A stretch of DNA of 64,000 bases from Camellia lanceoleosa (taxonomy: Eukaryota; Streptophyta; Magnoliopsida; Ericales; Theaceae). Every line of letters begins with the position of its first letter. Positions within the stretch are counted from its first letter, which is position 1. The DNA lies in assembly GCA_025200525.1 (NCBI GenBank), contig JANUSC010000384.1, positions 62,001 to 126,000 on the forward strand, given 5' to 3'. A model generated the notes under the pieces. That model saw only the letters and a program-made list of their open reading frames with translations. It made no database searches and was not told the origin of the DNA. The translations under genes and the position numbers were made by a program. Positions 34,676 to 45,410 of this stretch are shown here, in pieces.

Positions 34676-35008
34676 ATGTCTAGACGAGGAGGTAACAATT
34701 TCCCTCCTTTCACATGGGAAGAGTTGCAAAAACAGTTTGTGGAGTGGGGCGAAGGTACTACACCTGTGGTACAGTTTGAAGCATGGTTTGCTAACCTATG
34801 GAGATTTGCTCAGAAGTTGGTGGAGACTGAGGAACTGCGTTGTTCGAAGTTTGAGAGTAGGCTGTGTGACAACATCCGTGAAAGGATTGCCAGGTCTTGG
34901 CATAGAAGTTATAATGTGCTTGTTAAAGTTGCAGCTCATGTAGAAGCAGCGGTACTAGTCATGGGTCAGAGTAGGGAAGAGGCCATTTCGGCGACTCCTG
35001 TAACTTGA
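34676..35008 (+). CDS. Shortened gag protein of element A
   Basis: An uninterrupted 110-residue frame. It starts MSRRGGNNFPPFTWEELQKQ and continues with VVQFEAWFANLWRFAQKLVE, TEELRCSKFESRLCDNIRER and VLVKVAAHVEAAVLVMGQ. These match the C-terminal half of the retrotransposon gag domain (compare FTSLSRFALELVAIEERR at 23061-22756). The N-terminal half (the WLEQI to DASYWW part) is missing, and the protein begins a few residues upstream of the retained half with a plausible start. The absence of stops over 330 bp in an otherwise broken element suggests recent activity or constraint. It could still be a relic. Confidence 0.7.
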   Translation: MSRRGGNNFPPFTWEELQKQFVEWGEGTTPVVQFEAWFANLWRFAQKLVETEELRCSKFESRLCDNIRERIARSWHRSYNVLVKVAAHVEAAVLVMGQSREEAISATPVT

Positions 35009-35128
35009 GGCGTTGGTAGGCCTTTTAAGAGGCAGATGAGTTTTAACCCACAACAGAGAGCTCAGTCTAGCTATACTTTTCTAGTGCCGAGTTTGGGTTT
35101 GAGGAAGGGTAAGCAAAGGGATTTCACT

Positions 35129-35575
35129 TGTTTCAAATATGGTCAGCTAGGCCACAAGTCTCTGGCTTGCCCATAGAGGAAGAGGGCAGGGTTGGTAGTC
35201 CAACCAGTAGTTGTACCACCGGGATCATCTAGTCAGCCAAGGGTTGGAACAATTGAGTGCTCGATGGGTAAGCAGTCATTGGGATCCTCACCAGGTCAGA
35301 CTTTAGACGAGTCACGTATTTAGAAACCACTTACATGCTAGGGTTGTAATCAGTCGGGTCATCTTAAACATTTATGCACCCAGCCGGGGGCTTCTTTCGG
35401 AGTTTTGCAACCTAGTTGGGTTCGACCTTATTCGCCTGAGCAAGGGCAATACTGTTATAAGAAACAAGCAAGCCAGATTTCAAGGGCCTCGAGAGAGTCG
35501 AGTTCTCAGACCCCTAGTGGGGAATTATGCATTTGTTCCAAGTCTGGCCAGTTTGGACACATCAATAGTTCCTGC
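35129..35575 (+). pseudogene. Three decayed CCHC zinc knuckles
   Basis: Three knuckle-like stretches follow the gag frame: 35129-35170 (CFKYGQLGHKSLAC, second Cys replaced by Tyr), 35336-35376 (C, a TAG codon, then GCNQSGHLKHLC) and 35534-35575 (CSKSGQFGHINSSC, second Cys replaced by Ser). Each is CX2CX4HX4C apart from these changes. Stops at 35006-35008 and 35174-35176 separate them from gag and from each other. They show that gag once had a three-knuckle nucleic-acid-binding tail. Confidence 0.75.
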
Positions 35576-35639
35576 CCGTAGCTTGTGAGCTCTTACGGTA
35601 TTCTGGGCTCGAGAGTAGCTGACTTTAGTGGTCTAGTGA

Positions 35640-38600
35640 AGGACGGTAGTGGTGGTAGTACTACAGGAATGGTGTTGTTTTGACTATTCTGTTTTGTAAC
35701 CGGTGAATTATCATTTTGTAATCACTGGGTTCTGTTGTGTAATCAATGTGTTTTGGGAATGTTGAAACATCAAAATTGCTCGTTTATACGTATGTACCCT
35801 TGCTTGTTTATTTCCATAGATTGGGCAGATTGAAGCATGTGATGACTCCAAAGTTTTATTAATATAACAAGTTGTTGTGGGATCAGAAAATTTTTGTATT
35901 GATGTATATATACACTTGTGACTTGGTTTGGAAATGTGATGGTCGACGAGCCATATTTTGAAAATTAAAAAGAGTTGTTGAGGAATATGTGTTTTGGTCT
36001 GGATTACCATGGGGCAAGAACAGTTATACTTGCCAGGTGTGTGGAATTTCATGAGCGTTACTTGTTCGATCTTCTGTACGTGGTAGAAAGTTTGGTCTAC
36101 CGTCGTGAGAACTCCCTGAGAGGATGTGAAGTGTGCGATTGACACTAGGTTTTTTACGTACAACGCGTTGTCTTCAAAGAGTAAATTGTGTATAGTTTTG
36201 TTGGGTATAGATTTGTACTCTAAAGGCAGGTTATAATAGCAAATCTCTTTATTATCAGGTTGGTTGTTTCTTGTATAGAGACGTTAGTCGTTTATCGTAG
36301 TAGTGGTTACTGACGTCGATGGGTAGTGTGCTTGGAGTAGCTGGTATTATATTTCTAATAAAGGGTATAGCGGCATTTCCTAAGTTCTAGGATTCCCTAT
36401 TGTATTTGGGTGTGAGGGGTGTGTACCTCAATTCAGAATAAGTTAAGAGATGTTGGAAGGATTTGTCGGGTGTATAGCCCATAGTTAGTGTGTGACCTAT
36501 GTGTAAAGTTATAGTGATTTGGTGTTTTGAATTGGGGTTTGGAATGTCAGTGAGTGTGTTGAAAACTTCATTCATTCTTCTATAGAGTTGGGATGGTAAG
36601 ACTTTGAAAAACTTGTAGGTCTCGTGTATGTGCTCAGGGCTCGATTTAAGGTAATTGTCCTATAAGTATCAACAGATGGCAAGTGGACTATGAGATTTAG
36701 TGTTTGGTTGTACTAGGGTATTGAGTGATGGGGAGAATGTGGATTAAAGAGTTGACCTTACTGATCACTGAGGGATGGAGATGTTATGTTTTCTTGTGTT
36801 TGGTTCGAGTGGTTACGTAGTAATGATGGTGTTGTAACATAGTAAGCCCTTGCTAGTGTGGTGTGTGCTTAATGATTGGATTGAGTAGTTTAATATTTGA
36901 CTGTGTTGGGTCACTTCAGCGTGGGTGTTTGTCGTCCAGTTTGGGTGGTGGAACTCTGAGTGAGGCAGTAAGGTTGTATAGAGTGAGTGATGCACTTTGT
37001 CAGAGATGTTTTAATTTCTTCAGTCCTTGTGTACATGGTGTAAGGCACAGGTTTGTGCGTTGACTTGAGATGGTATATTATGCTTGACTTGAAAAGTTCA
37101 ATCAAGACACAAAGGTGAAGTGAGGATACGCATGCCACTTAGGCATACGTGTGAAGGGTGAATGGGAAATCAAAGTACTGTGGGTTAACCTTGAAGAATC
37201 TGAGGTGATTTATTAGACCTGAAAGGTTGTGTATAGAACTCTATTTTGGAGTTGGTAAGGTTAGACAAAAGTTGGTATAGATGCAAAGTTGGGAGAAGTT
37301 AAGTGATATGTTGGTGTTCGGGGACTAGAGCGGATGAATAATGTTGGATAGTTGATTGGTTAATACTTGGGTTGGTTAATATATAGCCACTTCAGGGATA
37401 ATTCGAAATTGTGGGCTGTGTAATTAAAACGGTGTCTTGATGTGGAATGTAACTTTCACATGGACAATTGGAAGGTTATTTTGAGTTATAGTAATCGGTT
37501 TGGAATTTCAATTGGGAGCTTCGGCCTCATAAGCACTTGGCGCCATTATGTGATTAGTAGGCGTGCAATCTATTCCCTTGTGTTGTTGCATTGTTGGCAT
37601 TTCAAAATCTATAAGGGTCCTCAACATGGAAGTTTGTTTTGGGTATTGTGTCATCACCATGAGTGTGTCAGGTTTTGTTGGATGACTATGTTGTGATTCA
37701 CTGGAGGAATGTTGATGAATAATTTGGAGGAAGACCAAAATTGGATGCTCTTCATAAACTAAAACGGTTTTGGGTCGAAATGTGAAACCGTGATTTCTGT
37801 TTTCGGCAAAATAATTTGAAAATCTCTAAGCTTTGCTGTGACTAGTTGTTAATGTGTTGTTTAAATTGTGACGGTGTGAGTCTGAACACCTTTTTGGAGA
37901 AAATTGAATTTTTTTTTTTATTATTTTTTTTTTATAAACAAATGGGATAAGTAAAACAATTTCTTTAACCTGGATGGAATATCTTATATGAAGTCAGATT
38001 TTGATCTAGCCTGAGTTGCTGGTTACATATTATGTGTCTTTTGGCAAGGATTTGAAATTGTTGGGCATTGATATGCCGTAAGATTAATGATTATTCGTGC
38101 TTTATTTTGCGTTCTCGTTCTATGAGAGTTGACCGAAAGCCTTATATGTGAATGGTTTCGTGTCTCCTATGTTAGAGTGTTAAGCACTCAATGCTGGTTT
38201 GGGTATTGTCGGTAGTCGAGACGTGGTGGATGTCTTAGAACGCTGTAGTTGTTAAAGTTGTCATTACTATTATTATTGTTATCGAGTCTTATGAAGCAGG
38301 ACTTTTTCATTAATTAAGGTGTCACGGGGTTGAGGAAGCAACTTGGGAGCGTGAATTGGAAGTTCAAGAGAAATATCCGGACTTATTTATTGATGTTTGA
38401 ATGTCTGTTGGCATTTTGTATTATTGAAGAACTATAAAAACATTGTATATGTTTTGGATTGTAAAACATTGTAAATGTTGAATATGTCTCAGAAATAAGG
38501 GTTTAGTTTAAACATTATATATGTTGAATGTGTTTTGGAAATGCAAATATGTTATAAACATTGACTATGTCTTGGAAAACATGAGATGTATGTGTTGAAA

Positions 38601-38787
38601 TTAGTTAACTTTCGAAGGAATACGTGTTGATAATGTATGTTGAGTTATCTTTTGTGAAATTGTTCTCTTGAGAAGAGATGGATTGACCGGTGGGTGGGTC
38701 ATGGTGATGAAGGTTAAATGGTGATCGTTTTGAAAATTAAAACATCATGATTTTGAAACTTGTACAAAATTTCAGGGGCGAATTTTT
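35640..38787 (+). other. Noncoding internal region of element A
   Basis: About 3.1 kb without pol motifs. It is similar over much of its length to 49100-52900 of element B, for example the segment with GTTTGTCGTCCAGTTTGG, GTGAGGCAGTAAGGTTGT and GATGCACTTTGTCAGAG (36930-37006) against 51090-51170. So an ancestor already had this layout. T-rich runs lie at 37912-37932. Small antisense frames here are treated as a separate observation. Confidence 0.6.
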
Positions 38788-38801
38788 TAAGGGGGGGAGG
38801 T
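38788..38801 (+). promoter_or_regulatory. Polypurine tract of element A
   Basis: TAAGGGGGGGAGGT lies directly before the 3' LTR start, as expected for plus-strand priming. Confidence 0.8.
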
Positions 38802-38993
38802 TATAGCGATCCATGTTTTACCCCGACCTTTGTTGTGTTCCGAACTCGGGCTCCGTAGTTGTATACTGTAGTCTATGTCTTGTTTCTTTCCTTTTACTCT
38901 TTGTATTTAAGTTTTGGGTCGTGTTGGGTGAGTTTGGTACAGGCTGGTTGTGAGTTGGTACACAGGGTTGCTGCCCAGGTTTTGGCTTCTTCG

Positions 38994-39440
38994 CTCAAGC
39001 GAGGCTTTTTGCACTTGAGCGAGCCTTGGGTATTTGCTTCTTCACTTGAGCGAGAGTTCTTGCGCTCAAGCGAGGTTTGAGAGTCCTTAGGTTTCTATTT
39101 CAAACGTAGCTTCTGATCGAGCGAGCTTCGTTGCGCTCAAGCGAGCCTTGTGGGGTATGTCTCTTCGCTCGAGTGAGGCTTCTTGCGCTCGAGTGTGCAT
39201 CTGCATCTCTATAGGACCTGAAGGTTAGTATTCTTCGATCGAGTGAGTTTTCTTGAGCTCGAGCGAGACTTGTTATTTGTTCCTTTGTTTGAGCGAGCAT
39301 ACTTGCGCTCGAGCGTGCGTCTACGTTGTGGCAGACCTGAAGCCTTGCATTTTACGCTCGAGCAACACTTCTTGCGCTCGAGCGAGGTCATTGTTGTGTC
39401 TGGTCACTTGAGCGACAACTCCTTCGCTCGAGTGAAGGTC
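38994..39440 (+). repeat. CTCGAG palindrome array in the 3' LTR
   Basis: Cores at 38994, 39014, 39045, 39065, 39116, 39136, 39168 and 39188 give steps 20, 31, 20, 51, 20, 32, 20, confirming the alternating 20/31 pattern. The cores at 39014 and 39045 (CTTGAG) and 38994 (CTCAAG) show the CpG decayed while the step is unchanged. Confidence 0.85.
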
Positions 39441-39527
39441 ACATGTATCAGTTCGTAGTAGAGATGCAACACACCATTTTTGAACCTCTTCTTCCTCTAA
39501 AACCCTAGATCGACAGCTCCTCTCTCT

Positions 39528-39559
<32 letters not shown>

Positions 39560-40364
39560 CAAATACACCTTGTTCTAGGGTCTCTCTACCCTAGTCCCTT
39601 TGTTAAAAAGGTGGAGCATTGTGTGGGTTTCATTTTGATCCGAAGAAATTCAAGTTTAGAGCATCTTCAAGTTTCACTCTTCACCTCCTTTGAGCTTCTC
39701 CATTTGAGGTAGGGATATTCTACACTTTGTTATGAATTTTAACCTAGTTATTTGTTGTTGTGAGAATGTAGTGAGATTTGGGATGTTTGGAGAAAACCTA
39801 GGCTTTGGTTCAAATTTATGAAAGAGGGGTTTTTATGTGTTGTTCTACATTTGACCATGGGGTTGGAATATGAGGTGGTTTTGTGTTAAAATTAATGAAT
39901 TTGATCTTCGGGTTAGTATTTGGAATAAGGGAGAAATTTGCCCTAATATGAGCTAAATGATTATTTGGTATAAATAATGGAATTAGTGTGAGAAATATGA
40001 AATTGGGAGGTTGTGTGAATGAATGGTGTAGTTAGATTTGTTAAATCACTCACCTATGGAAATTTGATAAATTATATGTTTGAAAAATTGTATATATGTT
40101 TAGAAGAATCTGTTTTGGGCTATCGGTGGAGGATAGCCATGATTGTTGTAGAAACTGCATGTGGACTAGGTGAATTGAAACTTGTCGTTTAAATTTACCT
40201 CATTGAATATGATGATATGATTGAGATGTTGAATATGTGTCATAGATAGTCATTATATATGACGATGTTTTTAATACGTTGCATATGTACCATTGTTTAG
40301 GAAGAGATACGGGATGGACTCCATTTATAATTAAGTTAGCCGGAGTGTCCAGGGTGAAAGTCCC

Positions 40365-40620
40365 GAAATCTTGTGAATATACGGGTGCCAATTCCCTCGA
40401 ATGAAAATTTCGTAAAATGGAAAATCTTGAAATCATGTGCATGTATGGGTGCTAGTTCCCTCGGATGAAAATTCCGTAAAACCAAAAATCTTGAAATCAT
40501 GTGCATATATGGGTGCCGGTTCCCTCCGATGAAAATTCCGTAAAATGGCAAATCTTGAAATCATGTGCATATATGGGTACCGGTTCCCTCTGATGAAAAT
40601 TCCGTAAAATGGCAAAACTG
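40365..40620. repeat. 64-bp tandem repeat, four units
   Basis: Units start at 40365, 40429, 40493 and 40557 and share GAAATCATGTGCATATATGG and TGAAAATTCCGTAAAA. The 5' LTR has a single unit, so the expansion occurred in this LTR after insertion or during it. Confidence 0.88.
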
Positions 40621-43385
40621 AAATGTTTGAATAATAGTTGAATTAAATTGTAAATCACTGAGTTGTAGCCTCATTTTAGATTGTTTAGATAACAACGTAT
40701 TTGTCTCATGAATTGGCTCAGAATTTACTGGATTAATATGAATTGAATAGAGGGAAATGAAGTTGACATATGGGTATTAGTATAAAATGAATATGGATAG
40801 AATGTGAGTTGGTTGTGAATGTGGAACATTTACTTGGCACTTATATCTTAGTTAAGCTTCATATATTGTGTTAGGCTATTTCTATTGGGCTTTGGCTCAC
40901 CCTACTTGGGAAACCATTTTCAGGTACAGCTGACATGCTCCCTCCAAGAACGTAGCATGGGAGGACTTAGGAGCTGGAGGCTATATTTTGTTATTTTTGT
41001 GTTTAAATGTTTATTCAAGCGGAAGTCTTTATATGTATAGAGTTTATGACACTCTCTTTTGTTGTAACCAAGTATGTCTTGGAAAGATGTAAACCCGTAG
41101 GGCATTCGCTTATGTTAAACCCTTTTGGATTATTACTTCATGTAATGAAAGGATCATTTACACTCTGATTTATGTAACTATTATTTATGCTGTTGTGGAT
41201 CATGTCTATGATGTTATATTTTGGGGGCGTTACAGTCATCACTTGGTTACAACAAAAGAGTCCTAGCTTTATACATAAAAAGCCCTAGGCTTGAATGCAC
41301 ATTTAACATCAAAATGAATAACAAAAGGGTGTCTTCAACTCCAAAACCTCCCAAGCTAAGATCTTGGAGGCAGCATATCACTTGTACCTGAAAAATGGTG
41401 TCTCAAGTAGGGTGAGCCAAAGCCCAGTAGAGATATGCTATACAACATATGAGAATTAACTAAAACATTAGCATCCGATAAATGTTTAAGACTTGTAAAC
41501 CACCTTACATCAAATCCACTACAAATCAACATTGATATCCTAATCAATCCACTCCCCTTTATTTATCAAAATCAATTCATTTAAATAGCTCATTGTTATT
41601 CAAACAATTCGAAACGAAACTACAACTCATTTATCAACACTTCAATCATAAACATCATTCATACACTTCCATTCACTTGCTATTTTATGGAACTACGTCT
41701 AAGGGAATCGGCACCTAAATATATATAAGATTTCGGGACTTTCACTCTAGACACTTCGACCAACTTAATTATCAATGGAGTCCATCCCCTATCTCCTCCC
41801 AAACAATGGAGTACATCCCCTATCTCCTCCCAAACAAGATACATATACAATGTATTTAAACACACTGTCATACACAATGACCAATTAAATCAGATATTCA
41901 ATATGTTAATCCAACCGTCATATTCAGTGACATAACCCAATTGATTTGTTTCAATTTACCTAATCATCATGCATTTTCTACAACAATATGGCTGTCCTAC
42001 ATCGATAGCCTAAAACAGTTATTTCTAAACAGATAAATAAATCTATCAAACAGATGATTTATCAACTTTACCATAGGTGAGTGATTTATCAATTCAACTA
42101 CACCATTTAATCACATTTTTCCCCAATCTCATAATTTCCAAACCAATTTCATATTTCCAAACTTGATTTCATTAATCATACAAATAATTTATTTAATTCA
42201 AATTAGGGCATTTTCCCCTTTTAACTTACATGATACCCAAGACCCAATTTCACCAATTATATCCAAGCAATAACATGTTCAAGACCTCTCACACCCATAG
42301 GGAACCCAAATTAGAAAACCCCTCATTCAAACATTTCAATTTCAAACCCTAACTTCACCCAAACTTCCCAAATCCCACCATTTATACCAAATGACAAATA
42401 TCTATATTAAAACCCATATAGGATAATAGAATATCCCTACCTTAAGTGTATAAGCCCAAGGGAGAAGAGCCAAGCATGAGTTAAACTTCGAAAGTGATGA
42501 AACCAACTTTTACTCGGTTGAAAATAGAGATCTTGAAGAGCTCAATCTTTTTATCAAAGAAAAGAGGGTAAGGAGATCACTAGATCTAGGTCAAAATGTA
42601 GAGCGAGAGAGAGTATTTTAGAGAGAGAAGCTCTAAACTTAGGGCTTTGGAAAGTTTTAGAGAGAGAAAGGACAGAAAAAATGATTTAAGAAATCACTTT
42701 CGCGATCTGATATACGCACAGTCTACTCGAACAGAGAGTTTGACATAAATTTGACCCGCTCGAGCGCAATAAAGGCCGCTTAAGCTCCAAGACACAACTG
42801 CAAGGCACTACCCACTCGAGTGCAATGAGACCCGCTCGAGCATAGAATACACTCGCCCAGTATTTTACAGACTTCAGATAGTCGCTTGAGTGCTAGAGGG
42901 ACCGCTTGAGAACAGACTCGCTCAAGCATGAAAAACACTTTTACAGTATTTTTGTAGACGCAAAAGTACTGAATGATTGATAACCCCGCTTGAGCGCAAG
43001 AAGGCCCACTCGAGCGGAAGACCAAAATTCTGGGCAACAAGGTTCTAAATCAAATAGCAACCGACCTGTTCTAAACACGCCCAAGACATTCAAAAACCCA
43101 AATTCAAAGGGTAAGAAGAGGAAAAGACATAAACAACAACATTAAACCACAAGACCCGAGCCTGGAATGCCATAAAAGCCGAGTCAAAAACCGGGATCGC
43201 CATAGAATATGTGAAATTATTTAAAATAATTTAAATAAATATATTATTTATACTTCATAGCTAAAGAATCCAATAATATCTTCATAGCTAAAGAAGCAAA
43301 ATCATTAATGGTGACTGGAACAAAGGCTTCTGTCTCTACTATACAAGAGCTTAAATTACAACCCATAGTACAGTAACAAATAAAA

Positions 43386-44441
43386 TTACTTGAAAATGCA
43401 AACGCTAATCCCTAGACATCTGAGTCGTCCTTGCCGGTAGAGCAAGAAGGTCTTCTTCTTTATCTCCTCTGCTTGTGCTCTATTCGAAGTGTAATGTAAC
43501 TCGTGAGCTGACAGCGGACCCCTATGCTTTCTGACGCTGTTCACTAGTTTTCCAGAGATTTGTTTTTTGGGGAGAACTTGTTTGCTTCGCTTTTGCTTTT
43601 CCTTTTGCGTTTTCGTTTCCGTTTCCTTGCGATTCTTTTCCTTCTCGTCCCTTGAAGATGATGAACAAATGAATGTGATCGATGACCAGAACTTCTTTTT
43701 GTTGCCTCTAGCTTCGGTTTTGCTTCTGTACAATAGATCCTTGAGGAATATCCACTTCTTCGAGTTCCTTCCAGACGATGAAGACCTTGAAGACAAAGCA
43801 GAGCTTGACGGTGTTGTCTCGATCGACAGAGTTTCAGCCTATTTGTTCTCAAAATCTTCCAACTCCAGAATGTGATGATGATGATGGTAAGAGGTCTCAT
43901 TTTCTTCGTGTTCTTGCCATTGGAGTTGTGTTGTTCGTAGTGGTGACATCGGCCTAATCTGACCATTCAAGAACAACCCGTCTGCTGAACTCATCAATCC
44001 ATTACCTATTGAACCGTTTGGTGAGAACCCAAAAGAAAATTCGAACTCGAACAAGCTTTATTCTTGATAAGAAAGAATCGACCTAGAAGCGGTGGATAAC
44101 ACATAGTGAATAGGACTTGTAGGAGCACTAGAGAAGTAGCCGACGGCGGGGCAGCCATTACCGGGGCTTGAAGGTGCGGAGACGTAGGGAGTGGAACATG
44201 TGTTGTTGATTTCTTCGCTGAGACGGTGGCTTTCATGAGCATCGTTGGTTTTGCCATTGTTGGAGGAGTGAAGGTCGACGTTTGGTTCGCCATCATTAGG
44301 GTTTGAAAAGAACACTATTGTTGTGAGTTCGAGAGCAGAAATGATAGAGGACCCCCACAACAACAATCCCCACAAAGACATGTTAGTAATGAGTGATAGA
44401 AGGAAAAACAAAAAAACAAAAAACAACCAATTCCAATACAT
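43386..44441 (-). pseudogene. DUF1645-family gene, broken
   Basis: A plant protein of the DUF1645 type, function unknown. One reading frame on the minus strand carries the family landmarks in order: LSEEINNTCSTPYVSAPSSP, GYFSSAPTSPIHYVLSTAS, FEFEFSFGFSPN, SADGLFLNGQIRPM, RSSSSGRNSKKWIFLKDLLY, RSKTEARGNKKKFWSSITF and LHYTSNRAQAEEIKKKTFLL. Two in-frame stops interrupt it: TAA at 44058-44060 and TAG at 43839-43841. Where members usually have a longer middle section, IRPM runs directly into SPLR, suggesting an internal deletion. The start codon is uncertain; the first Met at 44441 precedes a hydrophobic stretch not typical of the family, and later Met codons are possible. It lies between transposons and is probably a decayed duplicate or an old gene. 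No expression signal can be read. Confidence 0.82.
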
Positions 44442-44987
44442 TGGGGTGGTGGGGTTTTTTCGCTTAGGAGAGAGAGAGAGAGCTTTGGGATGGGCTTAGG
44501 GACTGAAACAAGTCTGACTGGTTTATTGTACATGCAATAATTAAACAGAAAGCTCTGTGAATAATGAGAGAATGCATACATAGTTATGTGCTGTGCTGCC
44601 AATAAATATTGGAATTTAATTTTTTTAAAATTAACGTTTTATTTTTTGTATATTCTTATTTGGAAAAATTATTCAAAAATTCCATTTCAGAAAATGTTGC
44701 TTCATTTAGTTTTTTGATGTTTTCTTCTAAACTAATTATTCAAAAATTCCATTCCATTTCAGAAAATTATTTATGGTATGTTGTTTTGGTTTAATTTGGG
44801 AGTTTTGGAATTTACTTTTTTACCTTTGGGTGTGATTTTGGTTTTAATTTTTTATTGATGTTGTGTTGAGTTGGTTATGGCATAGTGTTATTTTCAATTT
44901 TTTTGTCGGGGATTATGTGGAGTGATTTAGGGGCTAGCAATGTTACCCATTTGGTGTGGGTTTCTAATGTAGGTCAACATAGAATAT
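44442..44987. other. AT-rich sequence upstream of the DUF1645 locus
   Basis: Would hold the promoter of the minus-strand pseudogene. No clear TATA element can be fixed. The words TTCAAAAATTCCATTTCAG occur twice (near 44673 and 44740). The last five bases before the LTR are AATAT (44983-44987), a candidate target duplication without a partner in the window. Confidence 0.4.
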
Positions 44988-45181
44988 TGTAGCACTTGTA
45001 TCTTTCAAAGCTTTTGGGGAAGTGTATTCAAATCCTTTATTTTTATTTTTATTTTAGAAATCTTTGGTGTTGTTGTACGTTGGTTTTGGAAGAGTATAAT
45101 CCTATTTAAACTTGTTGGGTTTGGTTGTTCGCACTTATTCTTGTCAAAAGTTCCTTGGAGAATTAGAAATTCTATTCTAGA

Positions 45182-45410
45182 GTTGACACCAGCCTTCCTA
45201 AAGGTCGACCCTTACCTGTTGGTGAAGTTTCTGGAAGTGTTGTCGAAAATAGGGTAGACACTGACCGGAGAGGGTCGACCCTCTTATGTCTCAGGTGTTA
45301 GTTCTTTGGAAAATAGGGTAGACACCAGATTGGGAGAGGGTCGACCCTCTTATGTATGTGTGCTAGTTGTTGGAAGATAGGGTCGATCCCCTCCTATCTA
45401 AGGGTTGACC
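45182..45410 (+). repeat. GTCGAC palindrome array in LTR B
   Basis: GTCGAC-type cores (and decayed GTAGAC, GTTGAC, GTCGAT) start at 45182, 45204, 45254, 45274, 45318, 45340, 45382 and 45404. Pairs are 22, 20, 22 and 22 bp apart; the later pairs recur every 64 bp, leaving 42 bp between them. The fuller palindrome is AGGGTCGACCCT. The array is 120 bp upstream of the TATA box. Confidence 0.8.

Larger units (their letters stand above)
32080..41234 (+). mobile_element. Complete gag-only LTR retrotransposon (TR-GAG-like)
   Basis: 9155 bp: 5' LTR 32080-34269, initiator-tRNA-Met primer site 34273-34284, shortened gag 34676-35008 with zinc-knuckle relics to 35575, 3.2 kb without coding sequence, polypurine tract 38788-38801, 3' LTR 38802-41234. 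It is flanked by GTCAT at 32075-32079 and 41235-41239. No protease, RT, RNase H or integrase motif is present, which fits the published class of terminal-repeat elements keeping only gag. It would have needed a partner's enzymes. The LTRs start TATAG and end TTACA, so the termini are TA...CA and not TG...CA. Confidence 0.88.
38802..41234 (+). repeat. 3' LTR of the gag-only element A
   Basis: 2433 bp, homologous to 32080-34269. It is longer by about 240 bp, largely from three extra 64-bp units at 40365-40620 and a longer CT run (39532-39558). The palindrome array is at 38994-39440; the TATA box is replaced by ACATGTATC. Confidence 0.9.
31922..43204 (-). mobile_element. Solo LTR, family A-like, split by an insertion
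   Basis: Two halves, 31922-32079 and 41240-43204, form one minus-strand LTR from TATGGCGATCCCGG (43204) to GGGCGTTACA (31922). They are flanked by GAATA at 31917-31921 and 43205-43209, a perfect target duplication, so the LTR is solo. The text rejoins across the inserted element: CAACTTTCCAAGTCAT, then CACTTGGTTACAAC. The internal palindromes near 42726-43015 are decayed CTCGAG forms, one pair (42759 and 42779) at 20 bp. The order of events is therefore solo LTR first, insertion of the 32080 element later. Confidence 0.88.

Noticed and set aside
35711..36163. 150-codon minus-strand frame in element A
   Set aside because: No recognised domain, and no convincing counterpart at the same place in element B.
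43544..43966. 140-codon minus-strand frame with a KRKRKRK run
   Set aside because: It is an out-of-phase reading of the DUF1645 pseudogene, whose family landmarks lie in the other frame.
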